Notes: generated from the letters alone by a model not told the origin. A stretch of DNA of 60,623 nt from an uncultured Anaerococcus sp. (GCA_943914475.1 CALUCE010000013.1:1-60623); one strand, 5' to 3'. Positions 50,937 to 59,929 are shown, counted from the first letter of the stretch. Numbers and translations: made by a program.

Positions 50937-52005
50937 TAATCCCTCTAACTTTTCTTAATACTTCTATAGTCTTATCTACATCTTCCTTAGTATTGGTAAA
51001 ACCGAAGGAAAATCTTACAGAATGACTAGCTCTTTCTTCATCATACATATTTTTTATAACATTGGAAGGCTCCACAGACCCTGCCCTGCAGGCTGAACCT
51101 ACTGATATACATATACCATGCATATCCAAAAATGTAAGCAAGAACTCATTTTTCACATGTGGAAAGTATAAATTTAAAATATGATCTGATGAATTTCCAA
51201 CATCTCCATTTACCTCATAGGTAAAATCTGTTTCTTTAAGTTTTTCAAGGAAATATTTTTTTATTTCCTTGATCTTTTCTCTTTCAGCAAATACCTTGTC
51301 TATAGACTGAGCCATAGAATAGGCTCCCATAACAAAGGAAGTTCCTGCTCTCCTGTCTTTTTCTTGTTCTCCACCCTTGATAAAAGGCTTGAGGTTTTTT
51401 CTTAAATAAAGCACTCCAAAACCATTTATGCCTCCTATCTTATGGCCAGATAAGGAAAGAGAATCACAAAGAAGCTCTTCAACATCTATATCTAAATGAC
51501 CTAGGGCTTGGACACAGTCTATATGAAACCAAACATCCTTATCCTTTAGATACTGACCTATTTCTTTAACAGGTTGAATAACACCTGTTTCATTATTTAC
51601 ATACATGATAGAAACAAGTTTTATATCATCATTTAGGTGTTTTTTGAAGTCTTCAAAGTCTATAGACCCATCTGGTCTTGTTTCTAGGTAGATAGTCTTA
51701 TCTTTTTCTACTGTATTTAATATAGAATCGTGCTCAATATTTGTAGTTAATACCATACTATTCTTAAAATTACTTAGGATAGTATTATTTGACTCACTAG
51801 CTCCAGAAGTAAAAACAATATTATTAGCCTTGGTATTTAAAGTTTGAGCTATCTTCTCTCTAGAATTTTCTAAAATTCTCTTGCTCTCTCTCCCATACTT
51901 GTGAAGGCTGTCTGGATTACCATCAAATTTTTCACTATTTTCTAAAATATCAGCCATTATATCCTTTCTTTTTATGGATGTGGCTGCATAATCAAAATAT
52001 ATCAT
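50926..52005 (-). CDS. cysteine desulfurase (NifS/IscS family)
   Basis: 359 residues. A PLP class V enzyme with FDYAATS at the start, the cofactor lysine in SLSGHKIGGINGFG and the persulfide-forming Cys in VGSACRAGSVEPS. It takes sulfur from cysteine. It is coupled to mnmA, so tRNA thiolation is its likely main client, as with YrvO-MnmA in Bacillus. Whether it also serves Fe-S assembly cannot be told here. Confidence 0.95.
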   Translation of the reverse strand: MIYFDYAATSIKRKDIMADILENSEKFDGNPDSLHKYGRESKRILENSREKIAQTLNTKANNIVFTSGASESNNTILSNFKNSMVLTTNIEHDSILNTVEKDKTIYLETRPDGSIDFEDFKKHLNDDIKLVSIMYVNNETGVIQPVKEIGQYLKDKDVWFHIDCVQALGHLDIDVEELLCDSLSLSGHKIGGINGFGVLYLRKNLKPFIKGGEQEKDRRAGTSFVMGAYSMAQSIDKVFAEREKIKEIKKYFLEKLKETDFTYEVNGDVGNSSDHILNLYFPHVKNEFLLTFLDMHGICISVGSACRAGSVEPSNVIKNMYDEERASHSVRFSFGFTNTKEDVDKTIEVLRKVRGINER

Positions 52006-52097
52006 AATTCACTCCAAAGCTAGATTATACTACAAAAATCTCTATCATAAACATATGATTAATAAATCTACTTCCTATTATCTTCTATATAAGAAAA

Positions 52098-52116
52098 GAC
52101 TAAGTCATCCTTAGTC
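52098..52116 (-). terminator. terminator after the 77-residue gene
   Basis: GACTAAG/CTTAGTC with a five-base loop, followed on the minus strand by TTTTCTT. The rest of the gap 52006-52227 holds only AT-rich sequence. Confidence 0.6.
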
Positions 52117-52227
52117 TAGGTAAAAGACCTATTTAAATAGAAGGTAAATCTTAAACATATTCCATATATTATAGTACTACTTAATCAGTATTCATTCAAT
52201 TTTTCTTACTATGTAAAAGCTTAAATC

Positions 52228-52461
52228 CTAATCATTTATCTCATTTAAATCAATTGTTATAACAATTTTATTTTCTTCTGGATAATAGATAGCATCTTCC
52301 ATAACAGAATCACCGTTTGCTAATTTTTTGCCCACAGTAATAACTTTTTTGTTATCTCTAGTCAAGCGCTTTAGTCCCTTTTTTTCATATTCTTCATCTG
52401 GTATAAATATAGAACCCCATCTAGTAATTATTACTCCATCTATCTTTTTACTATCCATCAT
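52228..52461 (-). CDS. small conserved-looking protein of unknown function
   Basis: 77 residues, beginning with two ATG codons after an AGGAGA site, so real translation is likely. It is acidic and soluble, with a beta-rich pattern (GVIITRWGSIFIPDEEY, AIYYPEENKIVITIDL). No catalytic motif, membrane segment or known family was recognised. It is separated from the PC4-like gene by a terminator. Confidence 0.65.
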   Translation of the reverse strand: MMDSKKIDGVIITRWGSIFIPDEEYEKKGLKRLTRDNKKVITVGKKLANGDSVMEDAIYYPEENKIVITIDLNEIND

Positions 52462-52497
52462 CTTCTCCTTTCATATCTTTCAGGTAAACTTAAAATA

Positions 52498-52526
52498 AAA
52501 ACTGGCAAGCCAAGGCCGCCAGTTTT
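52498..52526 (-). terminator. terminator after the PC4-like gene
   Basis: AAAACTGGC/GCCAGTTTT, nine perfect pairs with an 11-base loop and T-rich end on the minus strand. Confidence 0.85.
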
Positions 52527-52533
52527 TAAATCT

Positions 52534-52752
52534 CTAATTAAATTCATCATTTAGTATATTTTTCAATACTTCTGCTTCTTCTTCTGTAAGGGTGATTCCC
52601 TTGCTCATTCTGGTATGATCTTCGTTCCAATCTCTAATATCATACTTTGGATCTCTCTCATTCCATGAAACAAGGTTTAATTCCTTGGTCCAACCTTTAG
52701 CATTGGTTGAAAGAACTCCTAGATTTTCTACTATATCATATTTTATTGCCAT
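52534..52752 (-). CDS. YdbC-like PC4-fold ssDNA-binding protein
   Basis: 72 residues matching the YdbC/PC4 family, with LGVLSTNAKGWTKELNLVSW, PKYDIRDWNEDH and MSKGITLTEEEAEVL. Members bind single-stranded DNA or RNA as dimers; the cell role is unknown. It has a good AGGAGG site and follows the coiled-coil gene by eight bases, so they form an operon. Confidence 0.88.
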   Translation of the reverse strand: MAIKYDIVENLGVLSTNAKGWTKELNLVSWNERDPKYDIRDWNEDHTRMSKGITLTEEEAEVLKNILNDEFN

Positions 52753-52760
52753 ACTTCCTC

Positions 52761-53189
52761 CTAAGAACTATAGTGATCTTTTGGTAAGGCTTCTAGCATT
52801 ATATAATCCAATTCTTCTATAGCTTCTTCTAATTTCTTAATATTTTTTCTTATTTTCTTTTTTTCATTTACAAGCTCTTCTTCATCAAGCTCGGCCACAG
52901 AATCTATGCTTTTAAGAAAGTTTGAAACCTTCTTATCCTTACAATCACAAGAAATCTTGTCTATGTTATCAGAATTTGCCTTTTCTACAAATTGAAAAAG
53001 TTCATTCTTTTTTAGTATAAAATAGGCTTGTAAGAAGGCACTTGACTTATACTTATCATCGAAATATTCCATCTTTTGCAAGTTTTCTAGAGTCATCAGA
53101 GAAAAGTTAAGTTCAAGCTCTGTCCTTGCCTGTTTTATTTTTAGGTCTATTAAGTTTTTTTGCAAGTAATTATAAGATTGATTAGTCAT
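52761..53189 (-). CDS. helical/coiled-coil protein of unknown function
   Basis: 142 residues, almost all helical. The region about 100-132 has heptad-like charged repeats (EELVNEKKKIRKNIKKLEEAIEEL). Two close cysteines (SCDCKDKK) could bind metal or form a disulfide. There is no signal peptide or membrane segment. Encoded just before the PC4-like gene, it may act with it on nucleic acid; that is only contextual. No family was recognised. Confidence 0.65.
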   Translation of the reverse strand: MTNQSYNYLQKNLIDLKIKQARTELELNFSLMTLENLQKMEYFDDKYKSSAFLQAYFILKKNELFQFVEKANSDNIDKISCDCKDKKVSNFLKSIDSVAELDEEELVNEKKKIRKNIKKLEEAIEELDYIMLEALPKDHYSS

Positions 53190-53269
53190 AAGATTCCCTC
53201 GCCAACTAATATACCATAGTTGTATTTTTATAACAAGATTTCTTAAAAGTTCCTAACCTTATCTTTCTT

Positions 53270-53908
53270 TTAAGCTATAGCTCCACCAGTTTTTTCTATA
53301 TCTGTATCAAAATTTGCTATGGTTTTTACTGCAGAGTTTAGACCCTTAACTATATTTTCTAGTGACATAGATGGGGTATTTGGCTTGTCTACAACTTGTT
53401 CTGGTAAAAATGGAACGTGGATAAATCCAGCTTTCTTTACATCGTATTTTTCTGCTAGGTAAAGTGCTTGGTACATGATGTGGTTACATACAAAAGTACC
53501 TGCTGAGTTTGATACTGATGCTGGAATATTTTCCTTTTTTATCTCTTCTACTATTCTTTTTATAGGAAGAGTTGCAAAGTAAGCATTTTCACCGTCTTCT
53601 CTGATTGGAAGATCTATAGGCCTATTTCCTTCATTATCTTCTATTCTTGCGTCATCTTGGTTGATGGCAACTCTTTCTACTGTAATATCAAATCTTCCAC
53701 CAGCTTGACCTACACATAGTATGGCTTCTGGTTTAAATTCTTTTATAGCTTCTTCCAATACATCTGCTGACTTATGGAATACTGTTGGAATTTCAAGTTT
53801 TTTAATTTCTGCGTTTTCTTTATCTTCACTTATTCTTTTTACTGACTCTATGGCTGGATTAGTTTTTTCTCCGCCAAATGGATCAAATCCTGTAATTAAA
53901 ATTTTCAT
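53270..53908 (-). CDS. pcp: pyroglutamyl-peptidase I
   Basis: 212 residues. The peptidase C15 triad is visible as Glu78 (FDITVERVAIN), Cys141 (NSAGTFVCNHIMYQ) and His164 (GFIHVPFLPEQ), with the N-terminal TGFDPFGGEKTNP. It removes N-terminal pyroglutamate from peptides. It is the last gene of the DUF969-DUF979-pcp set; this grouping recurs in other Bacillota and links the two membrane proteins to 5-oxoproline or peptide handling. Confidence 0.96.
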   Translation of the reverse strand: MKILITGFDPFGGEKTNPAIESVKRISEDKENAEIKKLEIPTVFHKSADVLEEAIKEFKPEAILCVGQAGGRFDITVERVAINQDDARIEDNEGNRPIDLPIREDGENAYFATLPIKRIVEEIKKENIPASVSNSAGTFVCNHIMYQALYLAEKYDVKKAGFIHVPFLPEQVVDKPNTPSMSLENIVKGLNSAVKTIANFDTDIEKTGGAIA

Positions 53909-53977
53909 TATTTATCATCCTTTCTATTATATTCTTACCTCAAGAAATCTTATATAAACATGAGATTCATATTAAAG

Positions 53978-54901
53978 CTAAAAGGCTAAGAAATACATCA
54001 ATAAAATATGAATCACTATCATGATTAAAGCTATAGGAAATTGAGTTTTGATAACTCCATTTTCATCCTTCATTTCAAGAAGAACAGCTGGTAGCATATT
54101 AAAGTTACCTGCCATTGGAGTCATTAAAGTACCACAATAACCTGCTGTCATAGCCAAGGCTCCTGCTATGGCTGGGTTTGCACCTTGGGCCAAAACAAAA
54201 GGTACTCCTATTCCTGCTGTGATTACTGTAAAGGCTGCAAAGGCATTTCCCATTATCATGGTAAAAATAACCATGCCCAAAACATAGGCTATACATCCTG
54301 CCAAGATATTTGTCTCAGGTATAAATCCTCCGATCAAGGATGAGATTAACTCTCCTACTCCTGCTGCTGTAAAGATAGCTCCCAATGAAGCCAAAAGTTG
54401 TGGCAAGATTCCCAAAGGTCCAACTGATTGAACTAACCTATCTGATTCGGCTGCAACTTCCTTTGGTTTAGCCTTGGTGATAAGCATAGCAATCAAGATG
54501 GCTATGGCTGTAGAAATACCAAGAGCTGCCTTGGAAGAACCTTCGACAAAGTTTGCTATTAATAAAGCTATAACTGCCATAGAAATAACCGGTATAAAAA
54601 TCAAGTTTTTATATTTCTTGCTAGCCTTTTCTTGTTCTTCTTCTGTGGCTGTTTCTTGAGCCTTGTTAACAACACTGTTGCCAAGGTTTAAAAGTCCTAT
54701 TATTACTACCAAGATTCCGTTGATATAGGCAGGTATATAGGAACCAAATATAAACAATACAGCAAGCATGAACCAGAAAATTGAGGTAGTCATTTTCTTC
54801 TTGTCATCATCTGATTTTACAACTTTATAACCTGTATAAAAAAATTGCAAACCTATAAGTATATAAATAACTTCAAGTACTTTTTCAAAAACTGCTTCCA
54901 T
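53978..54901 (-). CDS. DUF979 family membrane protein
   Basis: 307 residues with about nine hydrophobic helices. It includes small-residue-rich segments (IAGALAMTAGYCGTLMTPMAGNF) like those in the re-entrant loops of ion-coupled transporters. It begins in the stop codon of the DUF969 gene (TAATG). It is probably half of a two-part transporter with DUF969; the substrate is inferred from pcp as pyroglutamate or a related acid. Confidence 0.85.
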   Translation of the reverse strand: MEAVFEKVLEVIYILIGLQFFYTGYKVVKSDDDKKKMTTSIFWFMLAVLFIFGSYIPAYINGILVVIIGLLNLGNSVVNKAQETATEEEQEKASKKYKNLIFIPVISMAVIALLIANFVEGSSKAALGISTAIAILIAMLITKAKPKEVAAESDRLVQSVGPLGILPQLLASLGAIFTAAGVGELISSLIGGFIPETNILAGCIAYVLGMVIFTMIMGNAFAAFTVITAGIGVPFVLAQGANPAIAGALAMTAGYCGTLMTPMAGNFNMLPAVLLEMKDENGVIKTQFPIALIMIVIHILLMYFLAF

Positions 54902-55575
54902 TACTTGCCTCCATTGATTTTCTTAAGTTTCTTATCATCCATTACATTTTTTATCACTACTAGGATGAAGACAATAATAGCTACAGGCAAGGAGAATTTT
55001 GCTATATCAATATTTGAGGCTGGATATCCCAAGGAATCCAAAGTTCCTGCAATTAGAAGAACACCACCTGCTCCCATGAAAGTATTTTGAGCAAAAAAGT
55101 TTCCAAAGTTTTCCATGGCTGCTGACCTAGCCTTGATTTTATCTTTAACTTCTTCCTTAACCTCACCCTCATTTGCTTCAAAAGAAGCTTGGGCCATAGG
55201 TTCAATGATTGGTCTAACCATTTCCGCATGTCCACCTAGTTTAATAGAGAAGAATCCAGCTATTTCCTTGATAAATAAATATATGCTCAAGAATTTACCG
55301 GTAGTTAGATTTTTTCTACTATTGATTAAGTCAACTGCTCTTTGTTTCAGACCATTTTTCTCACTCAAACCAATTACTGGCAAGGTAATAATAAACAAAG
55401 TAACTATCCTATTTTCTACAAAGGAATCGCCCAAAATAGTTAAAAAATCCATAATAGACATTCCAGAAACCAAGGCTGTAACAAAGCCAGCCAAGACAAC
55501 GATAAACATAGTATTTGCCTTAAACATAAAGCCCAATACTATGATCAAAATACCAATTAGTTTTAAGTATTCCAT
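54901..55575 (-). CDS. DUF969 family membrane protein
   Basis: 224 residues with about six hydrophobic helices and the family-like segments ITLPVIGLSEKNGLKQRA and KLGGHAEMVRPIIEPMAQAS. First gene of the DUF969-DUF979-pcp operon. It resembles an N-terminal half of the DcuC/CitM-like transporter fold; DUF979 would be the other half. The function is untested as far as I know. Confidence 0.85.
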   Translation of the reverse strand: MEYLKLIGILIIVLGFMFKANTMFIVVLAGFVTALVSGMSIMDFLTILGDSFVENRIVTLFIITLPVIGLSEKNGLKQRAVDLINSRKNLTTGKFLSIYLFIKEIAGFFSIKLGGHAEMVRPIIEPMAQASFEANEGEVKEEVKDKIKARSAAMENFGNFFAQNTFMGAGGVLLIAGTLDSLGYPASNIDIAKFSLPVAIIVFILVVIKNVMDDKKLKKINGGK

Positions 55576-55714
55576 GTTTTTCCTTCCTTATTTTCTAAAA
55601 TTATATGTTGAGAGTATACCAACATATTATATATGGTCTCACAAATTAAAGGTTTTTGTCAATGTTTTACATTGCATTTAAGCTTCAAAGTTATAAATTA
55701 AAAATGTCAAAAAT

Positions 55715-55744
55715 AAAAACCACATAAGCTTTTTGCTTACATGG
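55715..55744 (-). terminator. terminator after the ABC operon
   Basis: TAAGC/GCTTA with an outer CCA/TGG (two mismatches between) and a five-T loop is followed by TTTTTATTTTT on the minus strand, just after the ABC ATPase stop codon. Confidence 0.7.
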
Positions 55745-55753
55745 CTACTAAGT

Positions 55754-56389
55754 CTATTTGATAATATGCTCTCTAATTTCTCCATCCTTCATTAGAAATA
55801 TCTCATCAGCTAAATCATCTATTATTTCTTTCTCATGGCTTGCTATTAAAACTATTGTAGATTTTTCTTTTTCACCTTTAACTATATCTTTTAAAACCTT
55901 AATTCCCTGATCATCTATAGCATTGGTCGGTTCATCCAGAACTAAAATTTTAGGATATTCCATGATAGCTTGGCCTAGGGCAAGTCTTTGTTTCATGCCC
56001 AAAGAATATTTCCCAAAAGCTTTATCCCTGGCATCATAAAGGCCTACAAGTTTTAAAATTTTATCTATCCTATTTTCATAAATCACCTTTCTTAGGGATG
56101 CTATCATTTGGAGGTTCTTTTTTCCAGAAAGGTAGGGTAAAAAACTAGGATTTTCTAGCAAAAGCCCAACATCTTTAGCAAAATAATAATTATTAAGTTT
56201 AAGGCCATTTACAATAACACTTCCAAAATCTACCCCTATTAAGCCAGTTATAGCCCTAAATAGCATTGTTTTACCCGATTCATTTCTTCCTTGAAAACCA
56301 TAGACCTTACCCTCATAAAGCTTCAAATTTATATTTTTTAGTATACTTTCGCCCTTTATATTTTTACTAATATTATTAAGTTCAATCAT
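55754..56389 (-). CDS. ABC transporter ATP-binding protein
   Basis: 211 residues from the ATG at 56389 (GGGAGG site, just before the end of the preceding permease gene). Walker A is GRNESGKT (34-41), the signature is SLGMKQRL and Walker B with the D-loop is ILVLDEPTNAID, followed by ASHEKE for the H-loop. The first Walker A residues (GRN rather than GPN) are slightly unusual. With the two upstream membrane proteins it makes an ABC-2-like exporter. Confidence 0.94.
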   Translation of the reverse strand: MIELNNISKNIKGESILKNINLKLYEGKVYGFQGRNESGKTMLFRAITGLIGVDFGSVIVNGLKLNNYYFAKDVGLLLENPSFLPYLSGKKNLQMIASLRKVIYENRIDKILKLVGLYDARDKAFGKYSLGMKQRLALGQAIMEYPKILVLDEPTNAIDDQGIKVLKDIVKGEKEKSTIVLIASHEKEIIDDLADEIFLMKDGEIREHIIK

Positions 56390-57122
56390 TAGTTCCTCCC
56401 AAAAAATCATAGTTTTTAAAGTAAATATAAGAAATTATAAATAAAACAAGTATATATGTTATCCATATTATTAAATTATCCCTGAAACTTATATTGCCTC
56501 CCAATACATCTGTCTTAAAGGCTAGGCTTTGCTGACCAATAATCCACTTAAAATTCGTTGTCATAGACAAAATCAATTGAACTAAGACAGAAGAAATTCC
56601 AAGCTTGTATGAAAATTTCAAGGATAGAAGAAATCCTATCATATATAAGATGAACTGACTTATGAGATATGAAAATATAATTCTATCGAAAACATCATTA
56701 TATTGGTCTTTAATATTTCCTCCTAGGAAGATATTTATCTTTATTAGTAAGTATAGAGCCAAATTAAATAAGGCAAGGAGTATGAATCCTACAATAAACT
56801 TTGACAAAAAATACTTTAATCTAGAACCAGACCTTAAAATATCATAGGATGATGAATCTATAAAATAATTATAGCTAGCGTATAATATTGAAAATACAGG
56901 CAGTAATTGTAATAGCAACCAAAAAATTGATGGCAAAAAGTTATCCAGAGTATCAATGACGCCCATATCAAAAGCTATTACTTGGAAAAATACTGTCAAT
57001 GTTGGAAAGTCACTCAAAATTATAAAATGCGCCTGGCAAATCACCAAGACTAAGACATAAACCCTGACTAGCTTTCTCATACCATAGACTATTGATTTAA
57101 AATCTTTTTTTAGTAAATTCAT
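56382..57122 (-). CDS. ABC-2-type permease subunit
   Basis: 246 residues with six hydrophobic helices and a basic N-terminus (MNLLKKDFKSIVYGMRKLVR). No catalytic motifs. It overlaps both neighbours by a few bases, so the three ABC genes are translationally coupled. It pairs with the 57119 gene product to form a heterodimeric membrane channel. Confidence 0.8.
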   Translation of the reverse strand: MNLLKKDFKSIVYGMRKLVRVYVLVLVICQAHFIILSDFPTLTVFFQVIAFDMGVIDTLDNFLPSIFWLLLQLLPVFSILYASYNYFIDSSSYDILRSGSRLKYFLSKFIVGFILLALFNLALYLLIKINIFLGGNIKDQYNDVFDRIIFSYLISQFILYMIGFLLSLKFSYKLGISSVLVQLILSMTTNFKWIIGQQSLAFKTDVLGGNISFRDNLIIWITYILVLFIISYIYFKNYDFLGGTND

Positions 57123-57916
57123 AGTATATCCCTCTTTTTGGCATATTTAATAAAATAAAGTATTGGTATAATAAGGAAAATCAGCGCTATTAGAAAAGTT
57201 AATATATCAGGTTTCCTAAAGTCATATATTAACCAAAACAAGTTTGTTGTAGAAGATGAGTTAAATAAACTTTCTACAAGTTCAAAAAGTAAATCAAAAA
57301 CCATGACAAGAACAAGCCCCAGGTATTTGTTGGTAAACTTGGTATTTAAATATAAGGAAAAGCTGGCTATAAGTCCACCAATTATAAATATTTTTAAAAA
57401 GTGCAAAATATAAAATATAATTACACTTTTCATAAAAATATCTGCAAAAAGATCAGAGTTAAAAATATTCATAGTATTGAAATATACTAAAGGAACATTT
57501 GGTCTTAGACAAAGCCATATCAATACATTTATCAAGGCAGGGATAATGGAAAAGAAACCTCCCACTATAAAATTATATATAAAGGCCTTTTTTACATATT
57601 GACCATATGAAATTTTTCCCATCAATATATTATTAAGTCCTGTTTTCTTGTCATCAACAAAAATATCCGTTGCCATAAGCCCAGCTATAATAAAGACATA
57701 TACTACAAAAATCATCGAAGCTGAACTTCCACCAAGTAAAATATTTTCTGTCCAAGCTGACTGCAAGAGATCTTTATCAAAATTGTCTACTATTTTGTAT
57801 GCGGTTAGGGACAAATAGTTTATTATCAAGGTAAAATTAAAACTAAGCTTAATTTTTCCTTCTTTAAAGTTCTCAAATTGAAATATCTCATTTATTGTTC
57901 CACTCCAAAATCTCAT
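57119..57916 (-). CDS. second ABC-2-type permease subunit
   Basis: 265 residues from the ATG at 57916, or 270 from one at 57931; neither has a strong ribosome site and both overlap the preceding gene, so translation is probably coupled. Six hydrophobic helices, with an N-terminal segment (RFWSGTINEIFQFENFKEG) lying along the membrane. A weak resemblance to ABC-2 permeases of peptide or lantibiotic exporters. The substrate is unknown. Confidence 0.78.
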   Translation of the reverse strand: MRFWSGTINEIFQFENFKEGKIKLSFNFTLIINYLSLTAYKIVDNFDKDLLQSAWTENILLGGSSASMIFVVYVFIIAGLMATDIFVDDKKTGLNNILMGKISYGQYVKKAFIYNFIVGGFFSIIPALINVLIWLCLRPNVPLVYFNTMNIFNSDLFADIFMKSVIIFYILHFLKIFIIGGLIASFSLYLNTKFTNKYLGLVLVMVFDLLFELVESLFNSSSTTNLFWLIYDFRKPDILTFLIALIFLIIPILYFIKYAKKRDIL

Positions 57917-58442
57917 AATAAAAAGTACCATCTTCTAATTTTTTCCTATACTTATTCCAATACATAGAGTTTGGAAATTTTAAGCAGGAAGGATACTTTT
58001 CATAGTAAGCTTTTTCGATGTTATAATACAATTCAAAGGTTTTTTCTTCACCTGGATCCATAATAAAATCATCAACTTGATAGATTTTTTTATAGAAAAA
58101 CTTATCAGGATCTAGATTTACATTGGGTTCTACTACATTCTGACAAATTTCATCATTTGAAAGTCCATTCCTATAGAAAATTCTTAAAATAAGATCTGAG
58201 GCATCTATCTTTTTATTTCCCTCATTTTTTATAGTATATATTATGGGAAGTAAATCTAGTCCATCTTGATTTGTTATTTGTCCTTTTTCTACTGTAAAAT
58301 CAATATCTTCATAAGAAATTTTCTCGCCAAAATCGTATCTTTTAACCTCCAAGTCTTTGGGTTTTCCTGCATTGACCCTATGGTAAAATAACAAAAATAA
58401 GGTCATACCTAAAATGAAAACTATGCCTACTTTCTTTTTCAT
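57888..58442 (-). CDS. membrane-anchored extracellular protein in the ABC operon
   Basis: 184 residues. A basic start and one hydrophobic segment (VGIVFILGMTLFLLFYH) form a signal anchor without a lipobox cysteine. The rest is a secreted beta-rich domain with two cysteines and the phrase PIIYTIKNEGNKKIDASDL, like extracellular DUF4352-type domains. It overlaps the permease gene. Perhaps a substrate-handling or sensor subunit of the exporter; no family is certain. Confidence 0.7.
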   Translation of the reverse strand: MKKKVGIVFILGMTLFLLFYHRVNAGKPKDLEVKRYDFGEKISYEDIDFTVEKGQITNQDGLDLLPIIYTIKNEGNKKIDASDLILRIFYRNGLSNDEICQNVVEPNVNLDPDKFFYKKIYQVDDFIMDPGEEKTFELYYNIEKAYYEKYPSCLKFPNSMYWNKYRKKLEDGTFYYEILEWNNK

Positions 58443-58463
58443 TCTTACTCCTATACACTAGTT

Positions 58464-59155
58464 CTATTTTTTTGGTGAAACTAAATTGATATCTTTAACT
58501 TCTTCATAAGTTTTTAATAAATCAAGATATTCATTATAGTAGGAAACAAAATCTTCATCATACTTAACAAGCTCTCTTACATATTTCTCTCCACCACTAT
58601 AACCCCTACTTTTAATTAAGACATAATCCTTATCAAAAACGTCCTTAAATTTTTTATTTTCTATTATATAATTCTCTCCATCTTTTCTAATGTCGAATCC
58701 ATCAATAAGTGAATCATCATAATCAAAATATGTCTGATAATCTATCTTATTTTCATCTTGAAAGTCCAAGTCTTTATTTATATCCCTCTTAAAATAATTT
58801 TTATATTTATTAGACGCAAAAAATAAGCTTTTGCCATCAGATAATTCAAATTGATCATTTCCAAGAATGTTTAGCTTTCTATCATCTCCTGAAACTAAAA
58901 CATATTCATCTGCTAAAAAACTTTGACCCTTAACTTTGTAGATATAGACACCTTTTTTGTATGGGTGACTTTCTATATTTTTTACAATTTCTCTTTGATT
59001 TTGGTCAATAGTTGGACCCAGTTTTTCTATAAATTCATCAGTAGACATGAGACCATCATCACTGTTTTTCCTATTATTGGTAAAAATATAAGCTAGGGCT
59101 CCTATAATAGCTATAACGATAAATAATAATATAATTTTTTTCTTTTCTTAGTCAT
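58464..59155 (-). pseudogene. membrane-anchored protein with anchor out of frame (A7 slip)
   Basis: The open part (58464-59048, 194 aa) starts at an internal ATG with no ribosome site. Upstream, an ATG at 59155 with a strong AAAGGAG site starts MTKKRKK and then runs out of frame at seven A on the minus strand (59135-59141). With one more A the frame reads on through a clear signal anchor (IILLFIVIAIIGALAYIF) into the 194-residue domain, giving about 230 residues. A -1 slip on A-AAA-AAA would do the same. The domain is acidic and hydrophilic (YFDYDDSLIDGFDI), probably extracellular. First gene of the ABC operon. Confidence 0.75.
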
Positions 59156-59230
59156 TTTTTTACTCCTTTTATTTCTTTTAACTATATTATAGGTTGAAAC
59201 TTGACTAACTTGAATTAAAAAATTGTCAGA

Positions 59231-59256
59231 AAAAAAGACCAAGTTTCCTTGATCTT
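59231..59256 (-). terminator. terminator after the DUF2089 operon
   Basis: AAGATCAAG/CTTGGTCTT (one G-U pair) with a four-base loop and six or more T on the minus strand. It separates the DUF2089/membrane-protein pair from the ABC operon. Confidence 0.8.
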
Positions 59257-59276
59257 TAAGTACTATTCAATTAAGT

Positions 59277-59588
59277 CTACAAGTCGTTTATTTTCATCTT
59301 GTCTACTTCTTTCTTCTTCTTTTTTTCACCCATCTTATAAAAGTATATTAATAAAAGAATAAGAGTTGGTATATTTTGAAGTAAAAATATTTTAAAGTTT
59401 ACAGCAAAACCAAAAGTCCCATAGCTTATAAAATATGATATAAGTACAACTAAACTAGGAACAAAAAATATGGCTGGAAGTATCAATCCGTATTCAAGCT
59501 TTTTCTTAGAGGTCAAATAAAATTGACATATTATACATAAAGCCACAAAAGCATAGTATATGATCCTTTGAGTTTTGTAGTCGTTCAT
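59277..59588 (-). CDS. small three-helix membrane protein
   Basis: 103 residues from the ATG at 59588, which has an AAGGAG site within the end of the DUF2089 gene; the longer frame from 59621 lies inside that gene. Three hydrophobic helices and a strongly basic tail (KKKKKEVDKMK). DUF2089 genes are often next to small membrane proteins of this sort. No function was recognised. Confidence 0.75.
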   Translation of the reverse strand: MNDYKTQRIIYYAFVALCIICQFYLTSKKKLEYGLILPAIFFVPSLVVLISYFISYGTFGFAVNFKIFLLQNIPTLILLLIYFYKMGEKKKKKEVDKMKINDL

Positions 59589-59589
59589 T

Positions 59590-59877
59590 TTAATCTCCTT
59601 GTAATTTCCTATACTCATCAATCAAAATCTTAGCAGTATCAAAGTCTAGCTTATCATTTACAGCCAAATTTTTAATTAGCTTCACATAAGGTTCATTTTC
59701 ATACTTGTCATTAAGCCTTATCTTTTCAATAAGTCTATCAAGTCTTAGCCTAACAGTAGGATAAGTAACATCATAAATCTTGGCCAATTCTTTTAAAGAA
59801 CCAGAAGATAGAATAAAATTTTTGATAAACATAAGCTCTTCATCTTCCAAGCTTTCTATCCAAGCATCCTTAATCAT
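59590..59877 (-). CDS. DUF2089 family HTH protein
   Basis: 95 residues matching the DUF2089 pattern: ESLEDEELMFIKNFILSSGSLKELAKIYDVTYPTVRLRLDRLIEKI, a helix-turn-helix (about 30-52) with an N-terminal acidic helix, then LDFDTAKILIDEYRKL. Probably a small transcription regulator, of the adjacent membrane protein and perhaps the ABC operon. It has its own good promoter and a GGAGGGG site. Confidence 0.85.
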   Translation of the reverse strand: MIKDAWIESLEDEELMFIKNFILSSGSLKELAKIYDVTYPTVRLRLDRLIEKIRLNDKYENEPYVKLIKNLAVNDKLDFDTAKILIDEYRKLQGD

Positions 59878-59900
59878 AGTCCCCTCCTTTAATTATATTA

Positions 59901-59929
59901 AGTATACTCTTTAATATTATTAAAATCAA
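59901..59929 (-). promoter_or_regulatory. promoter of the DUF2089 operon
   Basis: TTGATT, 17 bases, TATACT on the minus strand, 24 bases before the start codon. Confidence 0.7.
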
